Shown: positions 49,901 to 58,225, counted from the first letter of the stretch. The stretch: 64,000 nt of DNA from Trichoplusia ni (GCF_003590095.1 NC_039489.1:2914001-2978000), one strand, 5' to 3'. A program made the numbers and translations. Notes: a model not told the origin generated them from the letters alone.

Positions 49901-52900
49901 TAGAACTAGTCGTACCAAGTGCGACTTGGTACGACTTGTCGGTCTTGTCGGTTCATATAGAAAAATACTACTGATTCTGAAAACTTCCCTTTCACTTTAG
50001 GAAACGTATATCCAAACTCCGTTTCTCCACTCCTACGAATTCTTCTGACTGGTATTAACCATTTATACTTCCTAAACAATTAACACAATCCTCAATTCCA
50101 GTTGACGGTGGCTGGTCGAGCTGGTCTGAGTGGGAGCCATGCATGCAGGACGGGACATCAGTCTCGCTATACGACGACACGGCACCTGATATGTGCAAGT
50201 GTAGGACGAGGAGGTGTGACAACCCTAGACCTGTTAACGGTGGCCAGGCGTGTCAAGGTATGTTGGGATTGTGTTATTGGTTTTAGTTTGAATAAGTGAG
50301 AACAGGGGGTGCTTTGGTTCCAATCTGACAAAAATGTTCTACAAAATGGTGAAGGAAATATTGTAATTCATGTCAATCTGAAATCAGCTAGTGTGGTAAT
50401 CTTCCCTATATGAACATAGGCCTTTACCCAGGAGTGGGATGTATAAAGGCTGGTACCAAAGAGTCTATAAGACAAATTTCAGTGTTATGTATCACAAATG
50501 TTGCTATAAATTTTTACTGTCAAAGAAAAATGCATTAAGTTTCATCCTAGTGTTACACAACAAAAATAAAGAATTCGAGTTGCAATAATAATCTAAACGA
50601 TTCATTAATAGTCTTCAAAATATCCCTAAGAGGTACAATCTTATCATATTAATAATTTTCGAAAGCAACAACAAACTAACATACCTCCTTTTCTTCCAGG
50701 TGCCAGTATATCAGTAACGAACTGCACGGTCCACGGCGGCTGGTCGTCCTGGTCGGGCTGGTCCAAGTGTTCAGCGTCATGCGGTATCGCCATCAAGTCC
50801 CGGCGCCGCACCTGCTCCGCGCCCGAGCCCAAGTTCGGCGGACGAGTGTGTGTGGGGCTAGATATCGATGATGTGTACTGCAATCTGCCGCCTTGTCCAG
50901 GTAAGATTTGGAATAGAACACTTTTTACTACAAAAACGTGCATTCAATTTGGTTAAAAATACTCAGTGTAACTTCAAACGTCCGTTGAATTTTATCACTT
51001 TGATAATGTAATTTTTTTGCGGCCGCTATTTGGAGTATAAAAGTTAATCCTGACCGACAAAGCTGGGTTACCCTTACTCGAATAGCGAACGGTTTTTCTT
51101 ACTGCTGTAAAAAATGTGAGCTACGCCAACTAACATAACTTTTTCAAAAACTTATATTTTTAATATTTCTTCCTCAGATCCAAACCTGGCTGCAATAGAC
51201 GGCGGATGGTCCGATTGGGGTCCCTGGTCAACTTGCACAGCTGGCGGCGGAGCGGGCTGCGGGGTCGCCGCTGGTACTCGAGAAAGGAAGCGAACGTGTA
51301 CCAACCCGCCACCGAAGAACGGAGGGGCGCTGTGTGAGGGGCTGAGCACTGAGAGGGCAGCCTGTGATCTGCCGCCTTGTGAGGTCAGGAAGGCTACTGC
51401 TTGGACGCCCTGGGTGCAGATACCTGGTATGTAATACATATGATTTATCAGGTTATGATTCAAAATGGTCTTAAGTGTGTGAGTCGCCATATTCCACAAT
51501 TGGTTAACAAAAATTCCACAGTGAATGTAAAAAAAAAATGAAATGAAACGTATTGTTTTTACAGGAAACGACTCAGATGGAAGTTACACGGAAAAAAGAT
51601 TTAAATTCCAATGCCGAGCGCCATCACCAGAACAGTTGAAGGTACGTTTACTCCGATAACTATTCCGATCAAGTTGTCTCTAACTTTACTCTAGCTGTAC
51701 CAAAACGATGTATATCTTTTACCATGTTTCCCAAAATCTTCTTAACACTTATTTTTTCTTCGACCCCCAGTTATCCCTAGTCCGCGAAGATGAGCGTTAC
51801 TGTACGTCTCGAGGCCGCTGCAGCAGTGAGAGGGAGGAGGAGTCTGACTGGGAAGCGTGGGGCGCGTGGGAGGCGTGCTCGGCGGCCTGCGGCGGCGGCC
51901 AGCAGGCGCGGCGCCGCGGCTGCGCGCGCCCGCCCTGCCGCGGCGCGCCGCACATGCTGCGGGCCTGCAACACGCATGCCTGCACCGGTACGTACTGCTT
52001 ATACTGGGAGGCGGGGGGCGCGTGGCAGGCGTGCTCGGCGGCGAACTACGAGGTCGTGTGCATGCGCAGAGACCTAGATATACATTTTACACATGGCCAT
52101 TTCAAAATACAAAGACAAAAACGTCGGGACTTTTGACTCACCAATTTTATGCGCGAGCGTTGCAGCGTCGTCGGTTTGAGATATTCTTCCGCCGTTGCTG
52201 TGTCCGTTACTACTATCAAGTTCACGAATAAAAAAGATTTTTTTTGGTACTCAATGTATCTTAATCAAGTTTAATTAAGAAACCAATATTGATAAAAATG
52301 CATCATCAGAACCAGCTCTATCCACTACAAAAACCATGTTCCCACTTACGTAATCAATGTTTTCCCGCAGGCGAGTGGTCATGCTGGAGTGAGTGGAGCG
52401 AGTGTAACGGGGAGTGCGCGGGCAGCGCGTCCAGCGCGGCGGGACACCGCACGCGCACGCGCATGTGCGTGTCGCCCGAGGGCTGCGCGGACGCGGGCGC
52501 CGCGCTCGAGAGGCGCGTCTGTGTCAATAACTGTGCTGGTGAGGATACTGTGCATAGCGTTATAGTGTTAAGACTAAATTTGCTGAGATTATTTTATAGT
52601 TACTGATAAATAGTTTGCGAAATCCTCTTCATTAATCAGGTAGAATTGACTTAATTTAAATTGTATCCCACTGATGAACTGAGAAATGTTGAAAAACAAA
52701 CAGGGCGGCATGACTGAAAGTATTGCTCAACAATCTTCTTCTTCTAAATTCACAAATGATAATAAAAAACAACTAGAAAACGTAAAAAACTAACGTAACT
52801 TCGTCTATTTCAGACACAGAAGCAGGGTGGGGTGAGTGGGGAGCATGGGGCCCATGCGTTAGCGGCGAGCGCGTCCGTCGAAGAGCCTGCTTGGCGGGCG

Positions 52901-55900
52901 CCTGCGTGGGAGCACAGCTACAAGTCGCGCGCTGTGCTGGAGATGACGATATCGATAATGGTAAGTAGCTGAATTGTTGAGGTCACCATACGAAACGCAT
53001 TGTGATCCACGAATGCTTGTTCTGAGTCTGGGTGTCTTTGTGCTCGTGATTTGTATGTTTGTGGGACTCTCCGTGTTTCAGTATTAAATTCCTTACTGCT
53101 GGAGAAGTTTAAAAAATAAGCATATACACCGTGATTTTTTAGTCGTCTTACAAAAGCAGCCCAGTTCGTGTATCCAATGACTAGAACACATTCATGATAA
53201 AAAAATAAGTATTTATGAGATTTGAAAAAAAAAATGCAATTTTTATTTAATATTATGATGCAATTCGTAGTTATTTAGAAATACAGCTCTGTTGCGAGAG
53301 CGGTCCGAGCCTTGTAACAATGGTGAGGGGCGCGGGCGGCGTTTTGATCATTTTTAAGAGTATTTTCAGATTTCTCTAGTTTAATTTTTCTTCGTACTTA
53401 TTATCTTAGTTGATGATAAAAAAAAAAAATCGCGCCAATCGGGTTCCTTTTGTAAGACGACTAAAAAAACACCGTGTATACCGTTAAACATTATATCTGC
53501 GAAGATAAATATATAATGGATCTCCCCATATAGAGATTAATTAAGAATTAATTTCCAAACTTGCTTACTGCGGGTGGGAGATTTAAAGTCTGTTTATTTC
53601 ATGTTTTCCTCCAGCCTATGTAAAGTGGTTTATTGGAAGAATTGGGAAGTACACTGTATTAGAGTTTTTGTAACTACAATTCAGAGTGCAATTCAAATGC
53701 TTAGTTATACATATTTGAACTACTGAAGATTTCAAATAGGTAAAATTTATATAACGTAAATAGTCTGACTAATATTATGTGTTGATTGTCTAAAATAGCG
53801 GAAAAAATCCAAAATATTGCAATTGCAACTGAAATATTTGCAAATTAAATTTTCCTGCAAACAAAAAAAAAATAGCGCATATTATATTATTACTTTTATG
53901 CTTATATTAATGAATATTTTCCTCCAACAGAATTAAACGCAATGCCTGCGTACAGTCAAAACGTAGAGATGGCATCATTCGTCACAATGTCTAGCAATGA
54001 AACGCTGAGCCTCGGCGGAATAATAGGCTGTATAGTAGCGGCCTTCGTCATGGGTAAGTTTTTTTTTTATTTTATTTACCATTTAGTTCACCGTCGAAAT
54101 ACTAGATGGCGTTGTTAGCGACATAGATGAAGCAAACATTAACTATTGAAGTTTTTTTTGGCAAATTTTCAAAATTCATGTGTGATTATATTTTTAAATA
54201 TTATTTAAGAATATGTTGTTATGTATATGATTCAATTTATAGATGTTATATACTTAATTTTGTACTTATTGCAAGAAGTTCTAAATCGCGCAAGTAACAT
54301 TTTTCTACATGTAAGACCAAGAGTAAAGTTTCGAAATTTTTGTTCGTGTCTATTGAAAGGAGAGACGGTTAGCACTCCCCTTGACAAGGATGGAACACAC
54401 AAAATGGTTAAGGCACACTTTAACCACATTTTTTTTTGTGTTTTGCCTGTTTAATTTAAAATTATTTCGCTTATTTTTTTTATTACTTCATGATTTTTTT
54501 TGGTTGCCTTTAGTATTACGAGAGATTCTAAACATTTTATTTGTATAAGTTTTTTTAAATCATAATTATTCAGATGAGATATGAGATAAGACATAATTTA
54601 ATTAATAAGTGTTGATAAACGATAGGCTTTACAAGCTATTGTGTTATGGGTATTACAGTACTGGTTTATCCAAATCACAATGTTGAATGATTTTAATGAA
54701 ATTTGATATGCATATTTTAGTAGTTCTGTGATTTTGCTTAAATATAAATCACACACTAGACTTATGTGACTAGTTGTCCACCCCTAAAATTGTTTTATTT
54801 TTATGTTATTGTTTTTCCTATAACAGAAATTCCCTACAAAGTTTTACTTAAACGTTTTTATTTATGAAAATGAAAAAAAAAGACTATAAATATTTAATTC
54901 GTATTATTACCAGGTTGCCTAGTCTGCCTGGCTATCGTAATAGTGTGCCAGCGTCGCGGGACCCGCCTGCCCTGGCACCGCCAGAACCGCGTGCCCTCCA
55001 GCCCGCACTACATCACGGCGAAACAGAACAGCTACGTCACTGTGCCTTTGAAGGAAGTTGTAAGTATTATACATATTTATAGATGTTTATTTATAGAAAT
55101 TCGTATTATTGTATATGAATATGTGATGCGAAACAATCCGCGCTCTCGTCTCGGTCATTTGACAGTTATTACGTTGGGATTGGTTGTTTAGCCTTAATTT
55201 AATTCCAAAACGCTTTCAGGTCATTTTTTCGGATACTTAGTATTAGTTAAACAATGTGTTTTGTATTTACTGCAAGTTTTTTTAAGTATTAATCATCATG
55301 CCATATTACGAGCATTTTTTTTGTGATTCATTAATGAAAAAAACTTTATTTATCGAACTTAATTACAAAGAAATAATGTTTAATCATATGTAGTTTTAAA
55401 TCACGATTACTTTAAGAGACACTTAACTATAATGGATATCACAAAAAAAAATGGAAAGGGAACTAAAACATATGAAATAAATATCAAAATTTTATACAAA
55501 ACATTAATGCTTGCAACCAGTGTCCATAAAAGCTGATAATATCATAAAAATACCATAGTACTTGTAAATACCCACTTTATAATATAAACGTGGGCCTAAT
55601 GGCTACCATAGTTAGAGGTAGCCTTTTAAAGCCTAGTTATGTGTATTTACATAATAACACGATGTTATAACGCCGTAAATAGCACCTTATAAATAAGTCA
55701 TTTAAATGCAACCGTCTAATATTAAATGACGTTAAAGGTTATAAATTATCTTTAGTTAGTCTGAGTACAATAAAGATGATGTATATACATTATCTTGCTA
55801 GTGTATATTAAACTAATTTGATATTGAATGTTGTTGGCACTATTAAGAAAGGTATAAAAGATTTTATAAATTTTGTTTAACTTATAGTAGTTATGATTAT

Positions 55901-56284
55901 TGTTATAATCAAATTCTTACAAAAACATTGAAACATTAATTAAAAACATAACATTTATCGTCTCCTTCAATCTCCAACTCTTCGAACAATCACACAAAAC
56001 ACTCGTACAATTTCTAAAAATCCTACTAAGACTGACTTCCTCCACAGCCCCGCAAAGCAAAACGCCAGCCCTCCTTCACGGGCATCGGCGGCACAAGCGG
56101 CATCCTCCTATCAAAAAGCAACAACATCTCCAACGCGAACAACCACAATACAGCGTTAACAACCCCTAAGCTATACCCTAAGGCCATAGCTAACGAATAC
56201 GACTCCCTAGGAACGCTGAGAAGACATTCCAATCAACCAAATAATAAGAATAATTTGGATATTGAAGAAGATAAGTTCTATTGA
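31862..56284 (+). CDS. Sema5c: Class 5 transmembrane semaphorin, complete gene model in 19 exons
   Basis: Joining the 19 exons listed separately gives 3333 bases with every splice phase consistent, i.e. 1110 residues plus TGA at 56282-56284, close to the length known for fly Sema5c. In order: signal peptide (1-20), sema domain (about 50-470), PSI (about 484-530), seven thrombospondin type 1 repeats (about 538-940), one membrane span (about 970-994) and a cytoplasmic tail to 1110. This order, with TSP1 repeats after PSI, defines class 5. Such proteins sit at the cell surface and signal through plexins; the fly protein acts with PlexA in collective epithelial migration. All introns begin GT and end AG. 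The start ATG is the first in its exon and is followed directly by the signal peptide. Upstream non-coding exon(s) must exist. The symbol is by family and architecture, not by alignment. Confidence 0.95.
31978..32155 (+). repeat. Non-LTR element 3' end in intron 1
   Basis: ACTAGCTTTTCGCCCGTGGC, then CCAAATTTCATTAAAATCTG, GTAACAGACAGACAG and ATTTATAATATTAGTAGG follow the order of a very abundant insect retroelement terminus that I recall. It inserted 16 bases after the exon 1 donor. Confidence 0.65.
33720..33771 (+). repeat. Palindromic dispersed element, copy 3
   Basis: TTGTGGAAGCAAGACAGTGC starts the left arm; the right arm TTCTCTTTCTCACG is a decayed reverse complement. Same family as 37821-37876. 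Confidence 0.45.
34214..34268 (+). repeat. Palindromic dispersed element, copy 4
   Basis: TTGTGGGAAAAAGACGCAGC starts the left arm and CGTTTACACAA ends the right arm. The centre (CTCTATGCAGTGTAATGC) is close to that of the copy at 9654 read on its minus strand (CTCTATGAAGTGTAATGC). Confidence 0.5.
35240..35345 (-). repeat. Dispersed repeat fragment, reverse orientation
   Basis: GTACGGACGGACAGACAAAG, then GAGTTCCGGTTTTATTTTTT and GGATACGGAACTATACTAA look like the reverse complement of the family at 12889-13030. It ends about 140 bases before exon 2. Confidence 0.45.
35485..35590 (+). CDS. Sema5c: Sema5 exon 2: N-terminal end of the sema domain
   Basis: Acceptor TTCCAG, donor AG|GTGACT. Encodes residues about 34-69, including FSQLLFDVARDQVLVGAR, the first strand motif of a sema beta-propeller. 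It enters in phase 1 and leaves with two bases of an arginine codon finished by exon 3. Confidence 0.93.
37451..37596 (+). repeat. tRNA-derived SINE, degraded
   Basis: AAGTGGTTGAGGTCACCACA is the A-box side; the body GAATGCTTGTCCTGAGTCTG followed by GGTGTTTTTTGTGCATGTGA matches the other copies. The B-box arm has been lost internally, leaving the body joined to the promoter half. Confidence 0.65.
37821..37876 (+). repeat. Palindromic dispersed element, copy 5 (best preserved)
   Basis: Extending one base left to 37820, the left arm TTTGTGGAAGCGTGATAGC pairs with the right arm ending CCGCTTTCACAAA; about 16 of 21 positions match. The 17-base centre separates the arms. No target-site duplication is evident. 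Confidence 0.6.
41083..41164. promoter_or_regulatory. Cluster of seven CGATA/TATCG motifs
   Basis: CGATA occurs at 41083, 41091 and 41103, then TATCG (its complement) at 41115, 41121, 41129 and 41160. The first six form a near-palindromic block of 51 bases. In flies, clustered CGATA is the target of the boundary factor BEAF-32, and TATCGATA is bound by DREF. Whether this species has a BEAF-like protein is unknown, so the role is inferred. Confidence 0.35.
43856..44063 (+). CDS. Sema5c: Sema5 exon 3: sema domain
   Basis: Acceptor CCTAG, donor GAG|GTCAGT. Encodes residues about 69-138. It reads DALYRLSL, then CQVKGQTEEDCRNYVKVL and LFACGTHAFSPVCSWRE, the conserved cysteine-bearing blade of semaphorins. 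It follows an 8.3-kb intron. Confidence 0.95.
44323..44477 (+). CDS. Sema5c: Sema5 exon 4: sema domain
   Basis: Acceptor GTTCAG, donor CAG|GTAAGA. Encodes residues about 139-190 with CPYNPHSNVTA, a consensus N-glycosylation site (NVT), and GEYYAGTPTDF, matching the conserved sema segment before the ICR splice junction. Confidence 0.94.
44478..45553 (+). other. Sema5 intron 4
   Basis: Contains a LINE 3'-end fragment near its start (44519-44600) and otherwise no supported feature. Confidence 0.8.
44519..44600 (-). repeat. LINE 3'-end fragment
   Basis: CTCTGGCCCACTGTATCCCA followed by TGCTGGGCAAAGGCCTCCCA and CAAATCCTTCCACG is the reverse complement of a non-LTR coding end (AGGCCTTTGCCCAGCA type). 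Confidence 0.55.
45554..45713 (+). CDS. Sema5c: Sema5 exon 5: sema domain
   Basis: Acceptor CCCAG, donor AAG|GTGAGT. Encodes residues about 190-243. LNEPQFVGSFEDDNFVYFVF followed by REVAVEF is the most recognisable stretch of any semaphorin (PxFVGS plus the YFFFRE-like motif). Confidence 0.97.
45714..47885 (+). other. Sema5 intron 5
   Basis: Contains a reverse SINE at 45920-46069 and a short CCATTACCATTACCATG tandem near 47143-47161. No exon-like sequence between them and exon 6. Confidence 0.8.
45920..46069 (-). repeat. tRNA-derived SINE, reverse orientation
   Basis: CATATGCTTGTCATACGCGG followed by GATTCGAACCTACGACACGT gives, on the minus strand, a B box close to GGTTCGAATCC, then the shared body. 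The plus-strand frame across it is a chance one. Confidence 0.7.
47886..48097 (+). CDS. Sema5c: Sema5 exon 6: sema domain
   Basis: Acceptor CCTAG, donor GC|GTAAGT. Encodes residues about 244-314: SRIARVCKND, WSTFLKARLKC and PFYYDEVQS, all standard sema landmarks. A 12-base tandem at 47994-48017 doubles PGDV; most relatives as I recall them have a single PG-P step here. Confidence 0.96.
47994..48017 (+). repeat. 12-base tandem duplication inside exon 6
   Basis: CCTGGGGATGTG is followed directly by CCTGGCGACGTG; two synonymous third-base differences separate the copies, so PGDV is doubled without change and the duplication is not brand new. Confidence 0.8.
48353..48514 (+). CDS. Sema5c: Sema5 exon 7: sema domain
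   Basis: Acceptor CACAG, donor CAG|GTCAGT. Encodes residues about 314-368 with SAVCIYSMGDI and FEGPYKVQ, the conserved AVCxY / F-GP-K blade of semaphorins. It completes an alanine codon begun in exon 6. Confidence 0.95.
48837..49134 (+). CDS. Sema5c: Sema5 exon 8: end of the sema domain
   Basis: Acceptor TTCCAG, donor ACC|GTAAGT. Encodes residues about 368-467 with the last propeller blades, e.g. FTHVTVDV and LYVATQAGYILKLSV, and a glycosylation site in KNSTFE. Read-through past the donor would add only a short AT-coded tail and is not supported. Confidence 0.95.
49367..49577 (+). CDS. Sema5c: Sema5 exon 9: PSI domain
   Basis: Acceptor CACCAG, donor CAG|GTACCT. Encodes residues about 468-537. 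C-----SGCVLAGDPHCGWD is the cysteine-rich plexin-semaphorin-integrin knot that positions the sema head. Confidence 0.94.
49578..50101 (+). other. Sema5 intron 9
   Basis: 524 bases, AT-rich; the only structure is the perfect hairpin at 49908-49936. Confidence 0.8.
49908..49936. repeat. Perfect 13-bp-arm hairpin in intron 9
   Basis: AGTCGTACCAAGT (49908-49920) and its exact reverse complement (49924-49936) around GCG. The right side is followed by two further CGACTTGTCGG-like repeats. Confidence 0.85.
50102..50257 (+). CDS. Sema5c: Sema5 exon 10: TSP1 repeat 1
   Basis: Acceptor TTCCAG, donor AAG|GTATGT. Encodes residues about 538-589. DGGWSSWSEWEPC carries the layered tryptophans of a thrombospondin type 1 repeat, followed by CKCRTRRCDNPRPVNGG. 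Phase 1 on both sides, as in the next two repeats, which fits exon shuffling. Confidence 0.94.
50415..50455 (+). repeat. LINE 3'-end fragment in intron 10
   Basis: AGGCCTTTACCCAGGAGTGG followed by GATGTATAAAGGCTGG is the plus-strand form of the same non-LTR end found reversed at 44519. Confidence 0.55.
50700..50900 (+). CDS. Sema5c: Sema5 exon 11: TSP1 repeat 2
   Basis: Acceptor TTCCAG, donor CAG|GTAAGA. Encodes residues about 590-656 with GGWSSWSGWSKCSASCG, the canonical WxxWxxW plus CSxxCG pattern; NCT gives an N-glycosylation site. Confidence 0.96.
51178..51426 (+). CDS. Sema5c: Sema5 exon 12: TSP1 repeat 3 and start of repeat 4
   Basis: Acceptor CCTCAG, donor CTG|GTATGT. Encodes residues about 657-739: GGWSDWGPWSTC, RKRTCTNPPPKNGGALC and DLPPC complete repeat 3; then TAWTPWVQI begins repeat 4, which an intron interrupts. 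Confidence 0.95.
51565..51641 (+). CDS. Sema5c: Sema5 exon 13: TSP1 repeat 4, continued
   Basis: Short 77-base exon, acceptor TTACAG, donor AAG|GTACGT. Residues about 740-765 read GSYTEKRFKFQCRAP, matching the atypical fourth repeat of class 5 semaphorins. It ends in phase 0. Confidence 0.92.
51771..51987 (+). CDS. Sema5c: Sema5 exon 14: TSP1 repeat 5
   Basis: Acceptor CCCCAG, donor CCG|GTACGT. Encodes residues about 766-837 with WEAWGAWEACSAACGGGQQ and an arginine- and cysteine-rich C-terminal half. It is extremely GC-rich, so long open frames also appear on the other strand and are shadows. The frame stays open past the donor to 52136 (see the read-through feature). Confidence 0.95.
51988..52136 (+). 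other. Possible read-through end of exon 14 with a partial TSP1 duplicate
   Basis: If the donor at 51988 is not used, the frame runs 48 more codons to TGA at 52134-52136. Within it, 52005-52042 matches exon 14 at 51849-51886 in 35 of 38 bases and in the same frame (WEAGGAWQACSAA versus WEAWGAWEACSAA). Intron retention would give a secreted form ending after repeat 5, without membrane span. It could equally be an inert local duplication. Confidence 0.4.
52371..52538 (+). CDS. Sema5c: Sema5 exon 15: TSP1 repeat 6
   Basis: Acceptor CCGCAG, donor CTG|GTGAGG. Encodes residues about 838-893 with EWSCWSEWSECNGEC and RTRTRMC; the family pattern of tryptophans and six cysteines is present. Confidence 0.94.
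52814..52960 (+). CDS. Sema5c: Sema5 exon 16: TSP1 repeat 7
   Basis: Acceptor TTTCAG, donor ATG|GTAAGT. Encodes residues about 894-942: GWGEWGAWGPC, then RRACLAGACVG. This repeat is shorter and more diverged than the others, as expected for the membrane-proximal one. Confidence 0.93.
52975..53080 (+). repeat. SINE body fragment in intron 16
   Basis: TTGAGGTCACCATACGAAAC, then GTGATCCACGAATGCTTGTT and CTGAGTCTGGGTGTCTTTGT match the bodies at 37451 and 4130 (reverse). The B-box half is missing, as in the 37451 copy. Confidence 0.6.
53127..53476. mobile_element. 350-bp MITE with 36-bp terminal inverted repeats
   Basis: Left arm 53127-53162 and right arm 53441-53476 agree at 32 of 36 positions; both ends read CAC(C/G)GTG, then a T run and AGTCGTCTTACAAAAG. 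TATA directly flanks both ends (53123-53126 and 53477-53480), a likely target-site duplication. The interior is GC-rich and non-coding. The superfamily is uncertain. Confidence 0.82.
53931..54053 (+). CDS. Sema5c: Sema5 exon 17: juxtamembrane stalk and first part of the membrane span
   Basis: Acceptor CAACAG, donor TGG|GTAAGT. Encodes residues about 943-984: a polar stalk with a glycosylation site (NET), then a hydrophobic run starting near residue 970 that continues across the intron. Confidence 0.92.
54054..54913 (+). other. Sema5 intron 17
   Basis: Splits the codons of the membrane span. AT-rich; a 77-codon frame at 54221-54454 has no recognisable features. Nothing else supported. Confidence 0.75.
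54914..55059 (+). CDS. Sema5c: Sema5 exon 18: rest of the membrane span and proximal cytoplasmic tail
   Basis: Acceptor ACCAG, donor GTT|GTAAGT. CLVCLAIVIVC ends the span at about residue 994; QRRGTR is the stop-transfer cluster. The tail continues with SPHYITAKQNSYVTVPLKE, which resembles the conserved juxtamembrane motif of class 5 tails. Confidence 0.93.
55060..56047 (+). other. Sema5 intron 18
   Basis: Nothing recognisable beyond AT-rich sequence and a short GGCTACCATAGTTAGAGGTAGCC inverted repeat near 55601-55623. Confidence 0.75.
56048..56284 (+). CDS. Sema5c: Sema5 exon 19: cytoplasmic C terminus and stop
   Basis: Acceptor CCACAG; TGA at 56282-56284. Encodes residues about 1033-1110. 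An asparagine-rich linker is followed by LYPKAIANEYDSLGTLRRH, the signature I associate with class 5 semaphorin tails, and an acidic end DIEEDKFY. Confidence 0.94.
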   Translation, partial: PRKAKRQPSFTGIGGTSGILLSKSNNISNANNHNTALTTPKLYPKAIANEYDSLGTLRRHSNQPNNKNNLDIEEDKFY

Positions 56285-57391
56285 AAGTAAGGTATGTATC
56301 ACAGTGTTTTGTTAACCGAAGTGTCGATTGCCGATGGATGACAAGAAACATGTTCAGTGTTAAATAGAAGAACGGTCAGACAATTTAAAGTCGGTTGGAA
56401 ATGATGGTTACTTCTTAAATGACAATAGACAAGGATAAAGGTGTTTTAATTGTGTAAGAAGAGCATTCAAATGGATTAGAATTGTCGTCATGGTAAAGTT
56501 TGTCCATTTACGCCCAGCCTATCTTGACACATATCAATAAGTGTATATTGATTTGAATGTTTGGTATTTTTGACTGATGACGTTTCTATGAATATTGGTC
56601 CCAGGTTTTTGGATAGCTGGTGAGCACAAAGATCAATTATTATCTGTAAAGCCCCATTACAAGTGCTGTGATTGGTTAGTTGTAGTTTGGTCAACCAGAC
56701 AGTTGTTATCATTAATTTGATAACGGAATAAATTAAACTTTAGAAACTTGGTCTCTATTTAAACAGTATAATAGAAACGTTACGAACTTAAACAGTGTAT
56801 GATGTGCCTTGTGTATGTAAGTCGTTGGTTTTTGAAAGACAGTTGAATATTTCAACGAAATGCTATGAGACGGCTGTTATTGAAACCCAGTGTGAAACGG
56901 ATATTAAATAGACAACGGAATACGTGTTTTCAAAAAAACATGTTTGCAAATAATATCTTAAGTCTATAATTTTTTTATTAGAATTTTACCTAAACTAAAA
57001 AAACATTTGAGGCTGTATGACAATGCCTTTGCCAGTGACTAAAATATAACTAAGTGCCTGATATAGTTCCTTACGAATTCAAATTCAAATAATTCGATTA
57101 TTAAATTCAAATTCACAAAATAGAAGTGATTGAACAATGTAACGATTTCCAGACAATTGATGTTACAAATTCATATCGATTCTAATGAAATCGATACTCC
57201 TTAATCGATTATTATCCCTCCAAAATTATTTATATTTTAATATTTAAATTTTGTTTTGACATTTGTATACCTGGTGTATGCATAGTTTTGTGACGAGTGT
57301 TTCGGACTGTGATTGCAGTTATAAATGATTAATGTATATTGATGTTTATGCTTGGATTATTATATGTGATTTTTGTTTTATGAAGTATTTA

Positions 57392-57397
57392 AATAAA
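57392..57397 (+). terminator. Candidate proximal poly(A) signal
   Basis: AATAAA followed by TGTTAATGTTGTTG, a GU-rich stretch, 1.1 kb after the Sema5 stop codon. Confidence 0.4.
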
Positions 57398-57795
57398 TGT
57401 TAATGTTGTTGAAAAAAAAGCGGTAATCGGCTAAATGTGGTTTAAAAATACACGAACAGCCTGAATACTACTTTTTTAATGAAGTATTGTGTAAATACAT
57501 ACAAGTTTGCATTTATTTAAATATATATAAGAGAAAATGTTATAATTTAAATACCCTCAGTTTAGTTAATTCTATGTTGCAGAATGTTATTGCCAGAATT
57601 TTTATTTTAATGAATTTTAGTTTTTAATTATTTTGTATTATTACATTATTATGCTATAGTTATATTTTTGTACAGAATTTTAGTTATATTGTAGACTTTA
57701 TTAGATTTCTATATAGAATGAAAGGTTTTTACGATGTTATGAATTGCTATGCAACTTAATAGTTAAAGCTATGAAAGTTGTAAATTTTGTGAACT

Positions 57796-57801
57796 AATAA
57801 A
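57796..57801 (+). terminator. Candidate second poly(A) signal
   Basis: AATAAA with GTGTTCACAATGACG downstream, a weaker GU-rich element; 1.5 kb after the stop codon. Confidence 0.3.
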
Positions 57802-58164
57802 CTTTATAGCGTGTTCACAATGACGAGTTTATGACTGGCAGAAACAACGATATTTGATCGTATATCGTTTCCATGAAAATATTTTATGTTAGATACTGCG
57901 GAGGAATATGGGTTCGCTGGTAAAATATCTATCATAGATTTGACCACAAAACTACGTTATATACGTGTTTTATAGCCTTTATACAATATTGGTTGTGAAA
58001 ATAATATTTTATTAACATTATATTTTCAATGAATGACAATTATTATACTCGTAAAAATGACAACTGATTTGAAAGCAGATCGTAATGAATTTTGATTATA
58101 AAATCCTTAAATTATTTATTTCATAAAAGATTTAATTTTTAGTTACTTAAAGAAACCAGAAAAT

Positions 58165-58225
58165 ATCCTACGCGGGGAAAGAACCTGCGACAAGCCGCGC
58201 ATAGAGAGTTTAGAGCGGTAGCCCT
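58165..58225 (-). repeat. SINE fragment, degraded
   Basis: TATCCTACGCGGGGAAAGAA followed by CCTGCGACAAGCCGCGC is a decayed form of the B-box arm seen at 4230-4260; the loop of the B box is altered (GAAAGAA), so it should be promoter-dead. Confidence 0.5.

Noticed and set aside
51777..52077. Arginine- and alanine-rich frames on both strands over exon 14
   Set aside because: They are shadows of very GC-rich coding sequence; the semaphorin frame has correct splice phases and domain motifs.
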